Numbered from the stretch's first letter, positions 12,736 to 25,995 are shown. The stretch is 64,000 nucleotides of DNA from Theodoxus fluviatilis (GCA_034096865.1 JAWQFJ010001320.1:1-64000); one strand, 5' to 3'. Numbers and translations: made by a program. The notes: generated by a model not told the origin, from the sequence alone.

Positions 12736-13187
12736 AGGTTTTCTCTCAGCTTTGCCTTGATCTTCACCTGATCCGATACGAAGAAAATTGTTCAAAGACA
12801 ACCAATTTTTATGCTCAACACAAACCTGGGACAATCGATAGTTATTTTCTTTAGGTGTATCTACCACCATATTTTTCCGGCAATGTCTGCGTTACTGTTG
12901 CCCCCTAATGAAGTACACATATCAAGAGAAGCAAATTGCACAAAGAAATATTAAGTTCAACCTACACATTTACCTAAATCAACAAGACTCCACTAAAGCA
13001 AAATACAACACACCATGCACAAATAAACTTTGAAAGCATTCTCAACCGCATGCCCAAATAGTGGACATTTCACAAAAAGATTCAAGGCAGCAAACATAAA
13101 CCCAGGCAGGCCACGACTTCAAACACCAATGGCCATTTGGTGCTCCACTGGTGTACTATTGCATTGAATCCCTGGTGTGATCTAGAA
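12736..13187. other. AT-rich spacer, no feature seen
   Basis: The sequence between the 63-bp and 28-bp arrays is non-repetitive and A/T-rich. I see no gene, RNA or mobile-element signature in it. Confidence 0.6.
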
Positions 13188-14283
13188 TGCAGTGTTCCTT
13201 GCAGTCTTCAGGCTGCGCAGTGTTTCTTGCAGTCTTCAGGCTGTGCAGCGTTTCTTGCAGTCTTCAGGCTGTGCAGTGTTCCTTGCAGTATTCAGGCTGT
13301 GCAGTGTTCCATGCAGTCTTCAGGCTGTGCAGTGTTTCTTGCAATCTTCAGGCTGTGCAGTGTTCCTTGCAGTCTTCAGGCTGCGCAGTGTTCCTTGCAG
13401 TATTCAGGCTGTGCAGCGTTCCTTGCAGTCTTCAGGCTGCGCAGTGTTCCTTGCAGTATTCAGGCTGTGCAGTGTTTCTTGCTGTCTTCAGGCTGTGCAG
13501 TGTTCCTTGCAGTCTTCAGGCTGCGCAGTGTTCCATGCAGTCTTCAGGCTGTGCAGTGTTTCTTGCAGTCTTCAGGCTGTGCAGTGTTCCTTGCAGTCTT
13601 CAGGCTGCGCAGTGTTCCTTGCAGTATTCAGGCTGTGCAGCGTTCCTTGCAGTCTTCAGGCTGCGCAGTGTTCCTTGCAGTCTTCAGGCTGTGCAGCGTT
13701 CCTTGCAGTCTTCAGGCTGTGCAGTGTTCCTTGCAGTCTTCAGGCTGTGCAGTGTTCCTTGCAGTATTCAGGCTGTGCAGTGTTCCTTGCAGTCTTCAGG
13801 CTGCGCAGTGTTCCTTGCAGTCTTCAGGCTGTGCAGTGTTCCTTGCAGTATTCAGGGTGTGCAGTGTTTCTTGCTGTCTTCAGGCTGTGCAGTGTTCCTT
13901 GCAGTCTTCAGGCTGTGCAGTGTTCCTTGCAGTATTCAGGCTGTGCAGGTTTCCTTGCAGTATTCAGGCTGTGCAGTGTTCCTTGCAGTCTTCAGGCTGT
14001 GCAGCGTTCCTTGCAGTCTTCAGGCTGTGCAGTGTTCCATGCAGTCTTCAGGCTGTGTACTGTGCAGTGTTTCTTGCAGTCGTCAGATTGTGCAGTGTTC
14101 CTTGCAGTCTTCAGACTGTACAGTGTCCCTTGCAGCCTTCAGGCTGTGCAATGTTCCTTGCAGTTTTCAGGCTGTGCAGTGTTCCTTGCAGTTTTCAGGC
14201 TGTTCAGTGTTCCTTGCAGTCTTCAGGCTGTGCAGTGTTCCTTGCAGTCTTCAGGCTGTGCAGTGTTCCTTGCATTCTTCAGT
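13188..14283. repeat. 28-bp minisatellite, about 39 copies
   Basis: The unit is 28 bp and contains CAGTGTTCCTTGCAGTCTTC followed by AGGCTGTG. Variants are limited to a few sites (GTATTC for GTCTTC, TTTCTT for TTCCTT, CTGCGC for CTGTGC). Since 28 is not a multiple of three and the unit lacks stops in this direction, all three plus-strand frames stay open for more than 360 codons. This gives three overlapping Cys/Ser/Val-rich ORFs that are artefacts of the repeat. Confidence 0.97.
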
Positions 14284-14555
14284 ATGAGCAAGGATACTGT
14301 CTTTTGTAACATTTCTGAGACAAAATATTACTTTTCATCTTCTTGTCCTGTCTGAATATTTATGGGTTGGGGTAGATAAAACAAACTGTTTTAAAGCATT
14401 TTCTTACACAATATTGTAGCACAGGCAGGATAAAGAAACGTTCGGAGTAAAATTACTACGTCTCGTCAGATTTTTATCTCAGACAGGTCCTACCCGTATT
14501 TCTTTCCGTTTACACACTGTCAGTCTGCTGTCAAAATGTCTGAGTACACTTTGTA
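14284..14555. other. Short spacer between arrays
   Basis: About 270 bp of non-repetitive AT-rich sequence lies between the 28-bp and 20/22-bp arrays. Nothing is recognised. Confidence 0.6.
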
Positions 14556-17500
14556 ACCCACATGACATCCACGTAACCCACATGGCACATCTAAGTAACC
14601 CACATGGCACATCTAAGTAACCCACATGGCACATCTAAGTAACCCACATGACACATCTAAGTAACACACATGGCACATCTAAGTAACCCACATGGCACAT
14701 CTAAGTAACCCACATGGCACATCTAAGTCACCCACATGACACATCTAAGTAACCCACATGACATCTAAGTAAACCACATGGCACATCTAAGTAACCCACA
14801 TGGCACATCTAAGTAACCCACATGGCACATCTAAGTAACCCACATGGCACATCTAAGTAACCCACATGCCATCTAAGTAACCCACATGACATCTAAGTAA
14901 CCCACATGGCACATATAAGTAACCCACATGGCACATATAAGTAACCCACATGGCACATATAAGTAACCCACATGGCACATCTAAGTAACCCACATGGCAT
15001 ATCTAAGTAACCCACATGGCACATCTAAGTAACCCACATGACATCTAAGTAACCCACATGACATCTAAGTAACCCACATGGCACATCTAAGTAACCCACA
15101 TGACATCTAAGTAACACACGTGGCACATCTAAGTAACCCACATGGCACATCTAAGTAACTCACATAACATCTAAGTAACCCACATGGCACATCTAAGTAA
15201 CCCACATGGCACATCTACGTAACCCACATGGCACATCTAAGTAACCCACATGGCACATCTAAGTAACCCACATGACATCTAAGTAACCCACATGGCACAT
15301 CTAAGTAACCCACATGGCATCTAAGTAACCCACATGGCACATCTAAGTAACCCACATGGCACATATAAGTAACCCACATGACATCTAAGCAACCCACATG
15401 GCACATCTAAGTAACGCACATGGCATCTAAGTAACCCACATGGCATATCTAAGTAACCTACATGGCATCTAAGTAACCCACATGGCACATCTAAGTAACG
15501 CACATGACATCTAAGTAACCCACATGGCACATATAAGTAACTCACATGGCACATCTAAGTAACCCACATGGCACATCTAAGTAACACACATGGCACATCT
15601 AAGTAACCCAAATGACATCTGAGTAATCCACATGGCACATCTAAGTGACCCACATGGCACATCTAAGTAACACACATGGCACATCTAAGTAACCCACATG
15701 GTATCTAAGTAACCCACATGGCACATCTAAGTAACCCACATGACATCTAAGTAACCCACATGGCACATCTAAGTAACCCACATGACATCTAAGTAACCCA
15801 CATGACATCTAAGTAACACATGACATCTAAGTAAGCCACATGACACATCTAAGTCACCCACATGGTACATCTAAGTAACCCACATGACATCTAAGTAACC
15901 CACATGGCACATCTACATAACACACATGGCACAGCTAAGCATCCCACATGGCACATATAAGTAACCCAAATGGCACATCTAAGTCACCCACATGACATCT
16001 AAGTAACCCACATGGCACATCTAAGTAACCCACATGGCACATCTAAGTAACCCACATGGCACATCTAAGTAACCCACATGACATCTAAGTAACCCACATG
16101 ACATCTAAGTAACTCACATGACATCTAAGTAAGCCAAATGACACATCTAAGTCACCCACATGGTACATCTAAGTAACCCACATGACATCTAAGTAACTCA
16201 CATGACATCTAAGTAACTCACATGACATCTAAGTAAGCCACATGACACATCTAAGTCACCCACATGGCACATCTAAGTAATCCACATGGCACATCTAAGT
16301 GACCCACATGGCACATCTAAGTCACCCACATGACATCTAAGTAACCCATATGGCACATCTAAGTAACCGACATGACATCTAAGTAACACACATGGCACAT
16401 CTAAGTAACCCACATGGCACATCTAAGTAACCCCCATGGCACATCTAAGTAACCCACATGACATCTAAGTAACTCACATGACATCTAAGTAAGCCACATG
16501 GCACATCTAAGTCACCCACATGCTACATCTACGTAACCCACATGACATCTAAGTAACCCACATGGCACATCTACGTAACACACATGGCACAGCTAAGTAT
16601 CCCACATGGCACATATAAGTAACCCACATGGCACATCTAAGTCACCCACATGACATCTAAGTACCCACATGACATCTAAGTAACCCACATGACATCTAAG
16701 TAACCCAGATGGCACATATAAGTAACCCACATGGCATCTAAGTAACACACATGGCATCTAAGTAACCCACATGACATCTACTTAACCCACATGGCACATC
16801 TAAGTAACCCACATGACATCTAAGTAACCCACATGGCACATCTAAGTAACCAACATGGCACATATAAGTAACCCACATGGCATCTAAGTAACCCGCATGG
16901 CACATCTAAGTGACCCACAGGGCACATCTAAGTAACCCACATGACATCTACTTAACCCACATGGCACATCTAAGTAACCCACATGACATCTAGTAACCAA
17001 CATGGCACATCTAAGTAACCCACATGGCACATATAATTAACCCACATGGCATCTAAGTAACCCGCATGGCACATCTAAGTAACCCACATGGCACATCTAA
17101 GTAACCCAAATGACATCTAAGTAACCCACATGGCACATCTAAGTAAGCCACATGGCACATCTAAGTAACCCACATGACACATCTAAGTAGCCCATATGGC
17201 ACATCTAAGTGACCCACGTGGCACATCTAAGTCACCCACATGACACATCTAAGTCACCCACATGACACATCTAAGTCACCCACATGACGCATCTAAGTAA
17301 CCCACATGGCACCTCTAAGTAACCCACATGACATCTAAGTAACCCACATGGCACATATAAGTAACCCATATGGCACATCTAAGTAACCGATATGGCACAT
17401 CTAAGTCACCCACATGACATCTAAGTAACCCACATGACATCTAAGTAACCCACATGGCACATCTAAGTAACCCGCATGGCACATCTAAGTAACCCACATG

Positions 17501-20500
17501 GCACATCTAAGTAAACCACATGTCACATCTAAGTAACCCACATGGCACATCTAAGTAACCCACATGACATCTAAGTAACCCACTTGGCACATCTAAGTAA
17601 CCCACATGACACATCTAAGTAACCCACATGCCACATCTAAGTAACCCACATGGCACATCTACTTAACCAACATGGCACATCTAAGTAACCCACATGACAT
17701 CTAAGTAACCCACATGGCACATCTAAGTAACCCACATGGCACATCTAAGTAACCCACATGACATCTAAGTAACCCACATGGCACATCTAAGTAACCCACA
17801 TGGCACATCTACGTAACACACATGACATCTAAGTAACAAACATGGCACATCTAAGTAACCCACATGGCACATCTACGTAACACACATGACATCTAAGTAA
17901 CCCACATGGCACATCTAAGCAACCCACATGACATCTAAGTAACCCACATGACATCTAAGTAACCCATATGGCACATCTAAGTAACCGACATGACATCTAA
18001 GTAACTCACATGGCACATCTAAGAAACGCACATGACACATCTAAGTAACCCACATGACATCTAAGTAACCCACATGGCACATCTAAGTAACCCAAATGGC
18101 ACATCTAAGTAGCCCACATGACATCTAAGTAACCCACATGGCACATCTAAGTAACCCACATGACATCTAAGTAACCTACATGGCACATCTAAGTAACCCA
18201 AATGGCACATCTAAGTAGCCCACATGACATCTTAGTAGCCCAGTTGGCACATCTAAGTAACCCACATGGCACATCTAAGTAACCCACATGGCACATCTAA
18301 GTAACCCACATGGCACATCTAAGTAACCCATATGGCGCATCTAAGTAACCCACATGGCACATCTAAGTAACCGACATGACATCTAAGTAGCCCACATGGC
18401 ACATCTAAGTAACCCACATGACATCTAAGTAACCCACATGACATCTAAGTCACCCACATGACACATCTAAGTAACCCATATGACATCTAAGTAACCCACA
18501 TGACATATAAGTAACCCACATGACATCTAAGTAGCCCACATGGCACATCTAAGTAACCCACATGACATCTAAGTAACCCACATGACATCTAAGTCACCCA
18601 CATGACACATATAAGTAACCCACATGGCACATCTAAGTAGCCCACATGACATCTAAGTAACCCACATGGCACATCTAAGTAACCCACATGACATCTAAGT
18701 AGCCCACATGGCACATCTAAGTAACCCACATGGCACATATAAGTAACCCACATGACATCTAAGTAACCCACATGGCACATCTAAGTAACCCACATGGCAC
18801 ATCTAAGTAACCCACATGGCACATCTAAGTAACCCACATGGCACATCTAAGTAACCCACATGGCACATCTGAGTAACCCACATGGCACATCTAAGTAACC
18901 CACATAACATCTAAGTAGCCCACATGGCACATCTAAGTAACCCACATGGCACATCTAAGTAACCCACATGGCACATCTAAGTAACCCACATGGCACATCT
19001 AAGTAACCCACATGACATCTAAGTAACCAACATGACATCTAAGTCACCCACATGACACATCTAAGCAACCCACATGACATCTAAGTAACCCACATGACAT
19101 CTAAGTAACCCACGTGGCACATCTAAGTAACCCACATGACATCTAAGTAAGCCACATGACATCTAAGTCACCCACATGAGATCTAAGTAACCCACATGGC
19201 ACATCTAAGTAACCCACATGACACATCTAAGTAACCCACATGGCACATCTAAGTAACCCACATGACATCTAAGTAACCCACATGACATCTAAGTAACCCA
19301 CATGACATCTAAGTAACCCACATGGCACATCTAAGTAACCCACATGGCACCTCTAAGTAGCCCACATGGCACATCTAAGTAACCCACATGGCACATCTAA
19401 GTAACCCACATGACACATCTAAGTAACCCACATATCTAAGTAACCCACATGACACATCTAAGTAACCCACATGACATCTCAGTAACCCACATGACATCTA
19501 AATAACCCACATGGCGCATCTAAGTAACCCACATGGCACATCTAAGTAACCCACATGACATCTAAGTAACCCACATGACATCTAAATAACCCACATGGCG
19601 CATCTATGTAACCCACATGGCACATCTAAGTAACCCACATGGCACATCTAAGTAACCCACATGGCACATCTGAGTAACCCACATGGCACATCTAAGTAAC
19701 CCACATAACATCTAAGTAGCCCACATGGCACATCTAAGTAACCCACATGACATCTAAGTAACCCACATGACATCTAAGTCACCCACATGACACATCTGAG
19801 CAACCCACATGACATCTAAGTAACCCACATGACATCTAAGTAACCCACGTGGCACATCTAAGTAACCCACATGACATCTAAGTAACCCACATGACATCTA
19901 AGTCACCCACATGAGATCTAAGTAACCCACATGGCACATCTAAGTAACCCACATGACACATCTAAGTAACCCACATGGCACATCTAAGTAACCCACATGA
20001 CATCTAAGTAACCCACATGACATCTAAGTAACCCACATGACATCTAAGTAACCCACATGGCACATCTAAGTAACCCACATGGCACATCTAAGTAGCCCAC
20101 ATGGCACATCTAAGTAACCCACATGGCACATCTAAGTAACCCACATGACACCTCTAAGTAACCCACATGACATCTAAGTAACCCACATGACACATCTAAG
20201 TAACCCACATGACATCTAAGTAACCCACATGACATCTAAATAACCCACATGACGCATCTAAGTAACCCACATGGCACATCTAAGTAACCCACATGACATC
20301 TAAATAACCCACATGACATCTAAATAACCCACATGGCGCATCTATGTAACCCACATGGCACATCTAAGTAACCCACATGACACATCTAAGTAACCCACAT
20401 GGCACATCTAAGTACCCACATGACATCTAAGTAACCCACATGACATCTAAGTAACCCACATGGCACATCTAAGTTACCCACATGACATCTAAGTAACCCA

Positions 20501-22175
20501 CATGACATCTAAGTAGCCCACATGGCACATCTAAGTAACCCACATGACATCTAAGTAACCCACATGGCACATCTAAGTCACCCACATGACATCTAAATAA
20601 CCCACATGACATCTAAGTAACCCACATGGCACATCTAAGTAAGCCACATGGCACATCTAAGTAACCCACATGGCACATCTAAGTAAGCCACATGGCACAT
20701 CTAAGTAACCCACATGGCACACCTAAGTAACCCACATGGCACATCTAAGTAACCCACATGACATCTAAATAACCCACATGACATCTAAATAACCCACATG
20801 ACATCTAAGTAGCCCACATGGCACATCTAAGTAAACCACATAGCACATCTAAGTAAGCCACATGGCACATCTAAGTAACCCACATGGCACATCTAAGTAA
20901 CCCACATGGCACATCTAAGTAACCCACATGACATCTAAGTAATCCACATGGCACATCTACGTAACCCACATGGCACATCTAAGTAACCCACATGGTACAT
21001 CTAAGTAACCCACATGACATCTAAGTAACCCACATGACATCTAAGTAACCCACATGGCGTCTAAGTAACCCACATGACACATCTAAGTAAGCCACATGGC
21101 ACACCTAAGTAACCCACATGACATCTAAGTAACCCACATGGCACATCTAAGTAACCCACATGGCACATCTAAGTAACCCACATGTCACATCTAAGTAACA
21201 CACATGACATCTAAGTAACCCACATGGCACATCTAAGTAACCCACATGACATCTAAGTAACCCACATGACATCTAAGTAACCCACGTGGCACATCTAAGT
21301 AAACCACGTGGCACATCTAAGTAACCCACATGACACATCTAAGTAACCCACATGGCACATCTAAGTCACCCACATGACAAATCTAAGTAACCCACATGAC
21401 ATCTAAGTAACCCACATGGCACATCTAAGAAACCCACATGGCACATCTAAGTAACCCACATGGCACATCTAAGTAACCCACATGACATCTAAGTAACCCA
21501 CATGACATCTAAGTAAACCACATGGCACATATAAGTAACCCCCATGGCACATATAAGTAACCCACATGGCACATCTAAGTAACCCACATGGCACATCTAA
21601 GTAACCCACATGGCACATCTAAGTAACCCACATGGCAGATCTAAGTAACCCACATGACACATCTAAGTAACCCACATGGCACATCTAAGTAACCCACATG
21701 ACATCTAAGTAACCCACATGGCACATCTAAGTAACCCACATGGCACATCTAAGTAACCCACATGACATCTAAGTAACCCACATGGCACATCTAAGTAACC
21801 CACATGCCTTCTAAGTAACCCACATGACATCTAAGTAACCCACATGGCACATCTAAGTAACCCGCATGGCACATCTAAGTAACCCGCATGGCACATCTAA
21901 GTAACCCACATGGCACATCTAAGTAACCCACATGGCACATCTAAGTAAGCCACATGGCATCTAAGTAACCCACATGACATCTAAGTAACCCCCATGGCAC
22001 ATCTAAGTAACCCACATGGCACATCTAAGTAACCCACATGGCACATCTAAGTAACCCACATGGCACATCTAAGTAACCCGCATGGCACATCTAAGTAACC
22101 CACATGGCACATCTAAGTAACCCGCATGGCACATCTAAGTAACCCACATGGCACATCTAAGTAACCCATATGACG
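14556..22175. repeat. 20/22-bp satellite array of 7.6 kb, about 350 copies
   Basis: Two interspersed length variants are present: a 22-bp unit TAACCCACATGGCACATCTA plus AG, and a 20-bp unit TAACCCACATGACATCTAAG. They are mixed irregularly, with scattered point changes (GTCACCC, GTAGCCC, CATATAAG). Longer sub-blocks recur: the order of variants around 18845-19270 reappears around 19640-20080, so duplications of several hundred bp have occurred. The array ends cleanly near 22170. Small ORFs inside it are repeat products. Confidence 0.97.
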
Positions 22176-22468
22176 TATATCAGCATCTCTGCAGACAACC
22201 CTTTGCAGACGCTTTCACAATGCTCCTCAGTCTTTTTCAACTTAAGCACTCTAAACACTGTTGGTTTTTTAATGGTCACATGAATTTCTACCAGATCCCT
22301 CAATCGGATTTCTTATGTTCCTTTCGCCGTTTTGTACCAGTACACGAAATATAAACTGCAAACTGAAGAAGTATTGCTTACTCCTTTTCCTTAGCCTTTT
22401 TCGTCGTCCTTAGTCGTGGCGAATATCAACCGACAGGAAAAGGTGAACGACCGCAAGTAGGCACATAC
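22176..22468. other. Non-repetitive spacer
   Basis: Between the satellite and the candidate exon there is about 290 bp of ordinary AT-rich sequence. On the minus strand it would be the intron or 3' flank of the candidate exon. Confidence 0.5.
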
Positions 22469-22589
22469 CTGTGTTATTCGACACAGTAAAACCACATATA
22501 GCGGCAATGATTCTGTAATTCTCGCTGTATTTACCCACCATGAAACCACAGTAGCAACTGATGTCAACGCCTTCGTACTGCAGTGCGAC
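22469..22589 (-). CDS. Candidate single exon of an unidentified gene
   Basis: On the minus strand a CAG acceptor (22592-22590) precedes 121 bp that is open in one frame and ends at a strong donor, ACAG|GTATGTG. The 40 residues read VALQYEGVDISCYCGFMVG and then KYSENYRIIAAICGFTVSNN, T. The composition (several Cys, mixed hydrophobic and charged residues, no repetition) looks protein-like, unlike the surrounding simple sequence. I do not recognise a family. The region upstream of the acceptor is a CA and CT microsatellite, an unusual but possible polypyrimidine substitute. It could be a solitary exon, a decayed exon or chance. Confidence 0.3.
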
Positions 22590-22590
22590 C

Positions 22591-22595
22591 TGTGT

Positions 22596-22640
<45 letters not shown>

Positions 22641-22781
22641 GTGTGTGGGTGTGTGTGGTGAGAGAGACCTGAGAGAAATAGATCCGAGAGAGACCCACCC
22701 ATTGGTGTGTGTGTGTGTGTGTGTGAAAGAGAAAGAGACAGAGAAACAAAGACAGAGAAGGACGGAGAGAAAGACAGATAA

Positions 22782-22826
<45 letters not shown>
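22591..22826. repeat. TG and GA microsatellites
   Basis: A (TG)n run occupies about 22591-22658, a shorter (TG)n is at 22705-22724, and purine-rich GAGA/GACAGA sequence leads to (GA)n at about 22777-22825. The Thr-His and Cys-Val reading frames here are artefacts. Confidence 0.95.
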
Positions 22827-23000
22827 CTGGGGCATTCTTTTAATCAGTTTCCTATATTTAAATGCACATAAGTGTAGATTTTTTAAGAATACAAACGGCA
22901 TTGGCTGTGGCCCTGAACAGGAAATATACGATTTATTTGGATAGATAGAACTTTAACCCCCCAAACGTGAGTACTCAGTGATATCACTTCATCCATCATC

Positions 23001-23838
23001 ATGACTGATCATGAACCGGGAAGAAGACCCTCAGTGGTGATAAATCTTCATGTGCACAGAATCAGGGTACTTCCAACAAGTGTGGCACCTGTGAGAAAAA
23101 CCTTTCAAAGCGGTCAGAAGTCCTGCAATGTGAGTATTGTGGCAAACTTTTTCACAGAGACTGTCAGAGTGTTTCATCAGAATGCTACACCATGATGAAG
23201 CAGTTTGCTTCAAGTGGTGGCAGTTGTCACTGGTTTTGCAATGTCTGCGACCCTAAGGCTATTGATGTTCTGAGGATGGTGCAACAGGTCAGAGATAAGA
23301 ATTGTGAACTTGATACCAGGCTGACTTCAGTGGAGAGTAAGGTGGACAAAATTCACAGTGAGTTTGATGAGAGAGTCACAGTAGCAGTCAGAGCAGTAGT
23401 GAGGAAGGAGGTGTATAAAGCCAAGTTGAGAGATGAAAGAAAGATGAAAATTGTTGTGAAGAATCTTCCTGAGGAAAAGTCTGACAAAGCTGCCTTTGGT
23501 GGTATTGTTAAGGCCTTGGGGCCTGAAACCAGAATCAGTTGAGGGTGTCACCCTGGAGAGAGTTGGGACACAGAAGGAGGGTCGGCCTAGGCCTCTTAGA
23601 GTGCAGTGCAGTAGCGCTCAGCAGCGAAAGGACATTCTGTCCAACAGTATGAAACTGTCGCGTGTTGCAGCCTATAAGAAGGTGTTTATCAGTCGTGACT
23701 TGACAATATCTGAACAAAACAACAGAAGGAACTGAGAGATGAGCTTCGTGAGAAGCGTAGCCTCAAAAATGGGAGGAAGTACATGATCAAGAAGAATGCA
23801 GCGGTGCATGTAGGGGAAGCTGAGATGGCGGAAATTTA
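23001..23838 (+). pseudogene. CR1-like ORF1 (PHD-like finger, coiled coil, RRM-like)
   Basis: In the frame of 23081 the sequence reads a Cys/His cluster: CGTC, then CEYCGKLFHRDC, and after 23190 WFCNVCD. This C-x2-C, C-x2-C-x4-H-x2-C, C-x2-C spacing is PHD-like. A coiled-coil-like stretch follows (VQQVRDKNCELDTRLTSVES), then the start of an RRM-like region (MKIVVKNLPEE). A stop ends this frame at 23542. The continuation (GRPRPLRVQCSSAQQRKDIL, KKVFISRDLT) is in another frame from about 23500, so at least one frameshift is present. CR1-group ORF1 proteins bind element RNA; here the protein cannot be made whole. No start codon is visible in the finger frame, and an ATG at 23001 is in a different frame. 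Confidence 0.75.
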
Positions 23839-23896
23839 AGAGGAGAAGGAGGAGGGTGAGAAGGAGAAGAACCCCTCGGGGGGCAAAAAAGTAAAT

Positions 23897-24700
23897 GTGT
23901 CCTATGTAGGAATTCCTGTAAATAGCAGTGTAAATACGTTACGTGCACCTTTAAGTTCTTCAAATTTTCTGCACTGTATTTTGTTAAACGCACGCAGAAT
24001 TATCAACAAATTTCATGAATTTCATTCTTGGGTTTTGAGTGAGGAGGCAGAGGTTGTTTGTGTAACAGAATCTTGGCTGCATGATGGAGTTTCGGTGAAT
24101 GAGATTAGTATTCAATGATACAATGTCTTTCGTAGTGATCAAGATGGGAAAAGAGGTGGAGGATGTTTGCTGTACATTAAAGATACATTGCAGACCAAGG
24201 AAGTGACACTTTGTGATAAGCAGAAGAAAACAGAGAGTATTTGGTGTGTGCTGTATGGAGCTGATAGTGAACAGACACTTTTGGGGGTTGTTTACAATCC
24301 ACCTGGTTCTAGTCGTGAGGAGGAGGAGGAGATGTGTAGAGTTTTGAAAGCAGCAGCAGAGTACAGAAATGTTGTGGTTACAGGGGACTTTAATCACCCA
24401 AGCATAAACTGGCAGACTTACGAAAGTGAGAGTGAAGGGGAGAGATTTCTTGAGACAGTCAGTGATTGTTTTTGGTTCCAGCATGTTTCTGAACCTACCA
24501 GAAAGGACAATGTGCTTGATTTGGTGTTTAGTTCTGAGGAGGAGATGGTGCAAGAGGTGGAGGTTTGTGAGCCATTGGCTAATAGTGATCATAACTCTGT
24601 ACATTTTAAACTAAGTTTGAGTGTGCCATGTGATGACACTAAGCAGAAAGAGGAGGTGAGGGACTTTAAGAAAGCCAGTTGGGATGCTATAAATCAAAGT
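23897..24700 (+). pseudogene. CR1-like ORF2, endonuclease domain
   Basis: The apurinic-like (EEP) endonuclease is read as LHCILLNARRIINK, then VVCVTESWLHD, a stop near 24116, then GGGCLLYIKDTLQ, SIWCVLYG, VVVTGDFNHPSINW and LANSDHNSVHF. The E of the TESWL motif, the GDFN Asp/Asn pair and the SDH triad are present, so the catalytic residues survive. The domain would nick target DNA for target-primed reverse transcription. After FKKASWDAINQ the frame is lost and continues in the next frame at about 24705 (SVDWDSEFEG). Confidence 0.85.
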
Positions 24701-25995
24701 TACAGAGTGTTGATTGGGACTCAGAGTTTGAAGGGAGGTGTTGTGATGACAGATGGAGCTTGTTGGTTGGTATTTTGAAAGACTGTGAAAAGAAGCATGT
24801 TCCTCTGAAGAAAAGAAACTGCTGCCGCAAGCCCAAATGGATGAACAGAGAGGCGTTCAGAAGTGTGAAGAGAAAAAGAAAGAAGTGGAAAAAGTACAGA
24901 CAGAGTGGGAGAGAAGAAGATTTTCTTTCGTACAAGAGGTGTCAGAATGAGACTACACGTATCATCAGAGACAGTAAAAACAAATTTGAACAGAAACTTG
25001 CACAGAACATTAAACATGATACTAAGTCCTTCTATCCCTATGCAGTCTTCCTTGGACTCCGGCGAGGTACCAGTGGGGTGGAAAGGGCAAATGTTGCTCC
25101 CATCTTTAAGAAAGGGAAGAAGTCTAAGGCTGGTAATTATCGCCCTGTGTCACTGACATCTCAAGTAGGGAAAGTTCTTGAAAGTATTATCAGAGACTCG
25201 CTCAACACTCACTTTGAAAAGTTTCAGCTGATAAAAGACAGTCAACATGGGTTCTCTAAAGGCAAGTCTTGCTTGACGAACTTACTGGTGTTCTTGGAGA
25301 ATGTTACGCGCATGCTTGATGAGGGAAGAGACGTGGATGTGGTGTACTTGGACTACGCGAAAGCGTTCGATAAAGTGCCTCATGGCAGATTGATAGACAA
25401 GCTGGAGGCCCTGGGAGTGGTGGGAAGTGTTTCAGGTTGGGTCAGGGAGTGGCTGAAAGACAGACGGCAGCGTGTGGTGGTGAACGGTCAGGAGTCTGAG
25501 TGGGAGAAGGTGACAAGTGGAGTCCCACAAGGGTCCGTGCTGGGCCCTACATTATTCTTAGTGTTTATCAATGATCTGGAGGATGGAATGCTGACAGACA
25601 TCTTGAAATTTGCCGATGACACTAAGATTTATGGTGACGTCTCAGACTCTGCTGGAAAAGACAATCTACAGCACGATTTGAACCTGGCCAAAGAGTGGTC
25701 AGAGAAATGGCTCATGCAGTTTAATGCTGATAAGTGTAAAACTATGCACGCAGGTCATACAAACCCACACAATGTGTACACCCTAAGGGGACAGGATCTT
25801 GAGGAGGTGAGGGAGGAGAGAGACCTGGGAGTGGTGATGCACAAGTCCATGTCTGTGAGTAGGCAGTGTTGCGAGGCAGCAAAGAAGGCAAACAGGGCAC
25901 TTGGCCGGGTGAAGAGAACTGTGTCGAACAGAAGTAAGGAGATGTTAGGCAATCATAATAGCGTCCTCGGCGAACTGAAATTCACTTTGCTATGA
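24700..25995 (+). pseudogene. CR1-like ORF2, reverse transcriptase domain (deleted and truncated)
   Basis: The frame running to 25995 reads linker sequence (KWMNREAFRSVKRKRKKWKK) up to KSFYPY. It then jumps to VERANVAPIFKKGKKSKAGN, so much of the region between endonuclease and RT core is missing, and a shift near 25080 (VPVGWK in the other frame) marks the scar. RT motifs follow: NYRPVSLTS, QHGFSKGKSC, VVYLDYAKAFDKVPH, SGVPQGSVLGPTLF, LKFADDTKIYG and LMQFNADKCKTM. The catalytic Asp residues of DYAKAFD and FADD are intact. The protein should continue for another 100 or more residues, but homology ends at NRSKEM and the last dozen codons belong to other DNA. Confidence 0.9.

Larger units (their letters stand above)
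22960..25945 (+). mobile_element. Damaged CR1-like non-LTR retrotransposon
   Basis: One plus-strand element carries a zinc-finger/RRM-like ORF1, an endonuclease domain and a reverse transcriptase domain in the order expected for the CR1 group. It is inactive: ORF1 is frameshifted, the endonuclease region has an in-frame stop near 24116, a frameshift lies near 24700, and about the first third of the RT region is deleted near 25040. The RT reading breaks off after NRSKEM at about 25945 without the C-terminal part or a 3' tail. Loss of the 3' end is unusual for a LINE, so a later deletion or insertion must have removed it. Confidence 0.88.

Noticed and set aside
13137..14355. Three overlapping ORFs of 366-390 codons
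   Set aside because: All derive from the 28-bp unit, which has no stop in any plus frame. Codon pattern follows the repeat and not protein constraint.
14556..22175. Telomeric or interstitial telomere repeat because of TAACCC
   Set aside because: The unit is 20/22 bp with TAACCCACATGG. No run of TTAGGG/CCCTAA occurs.
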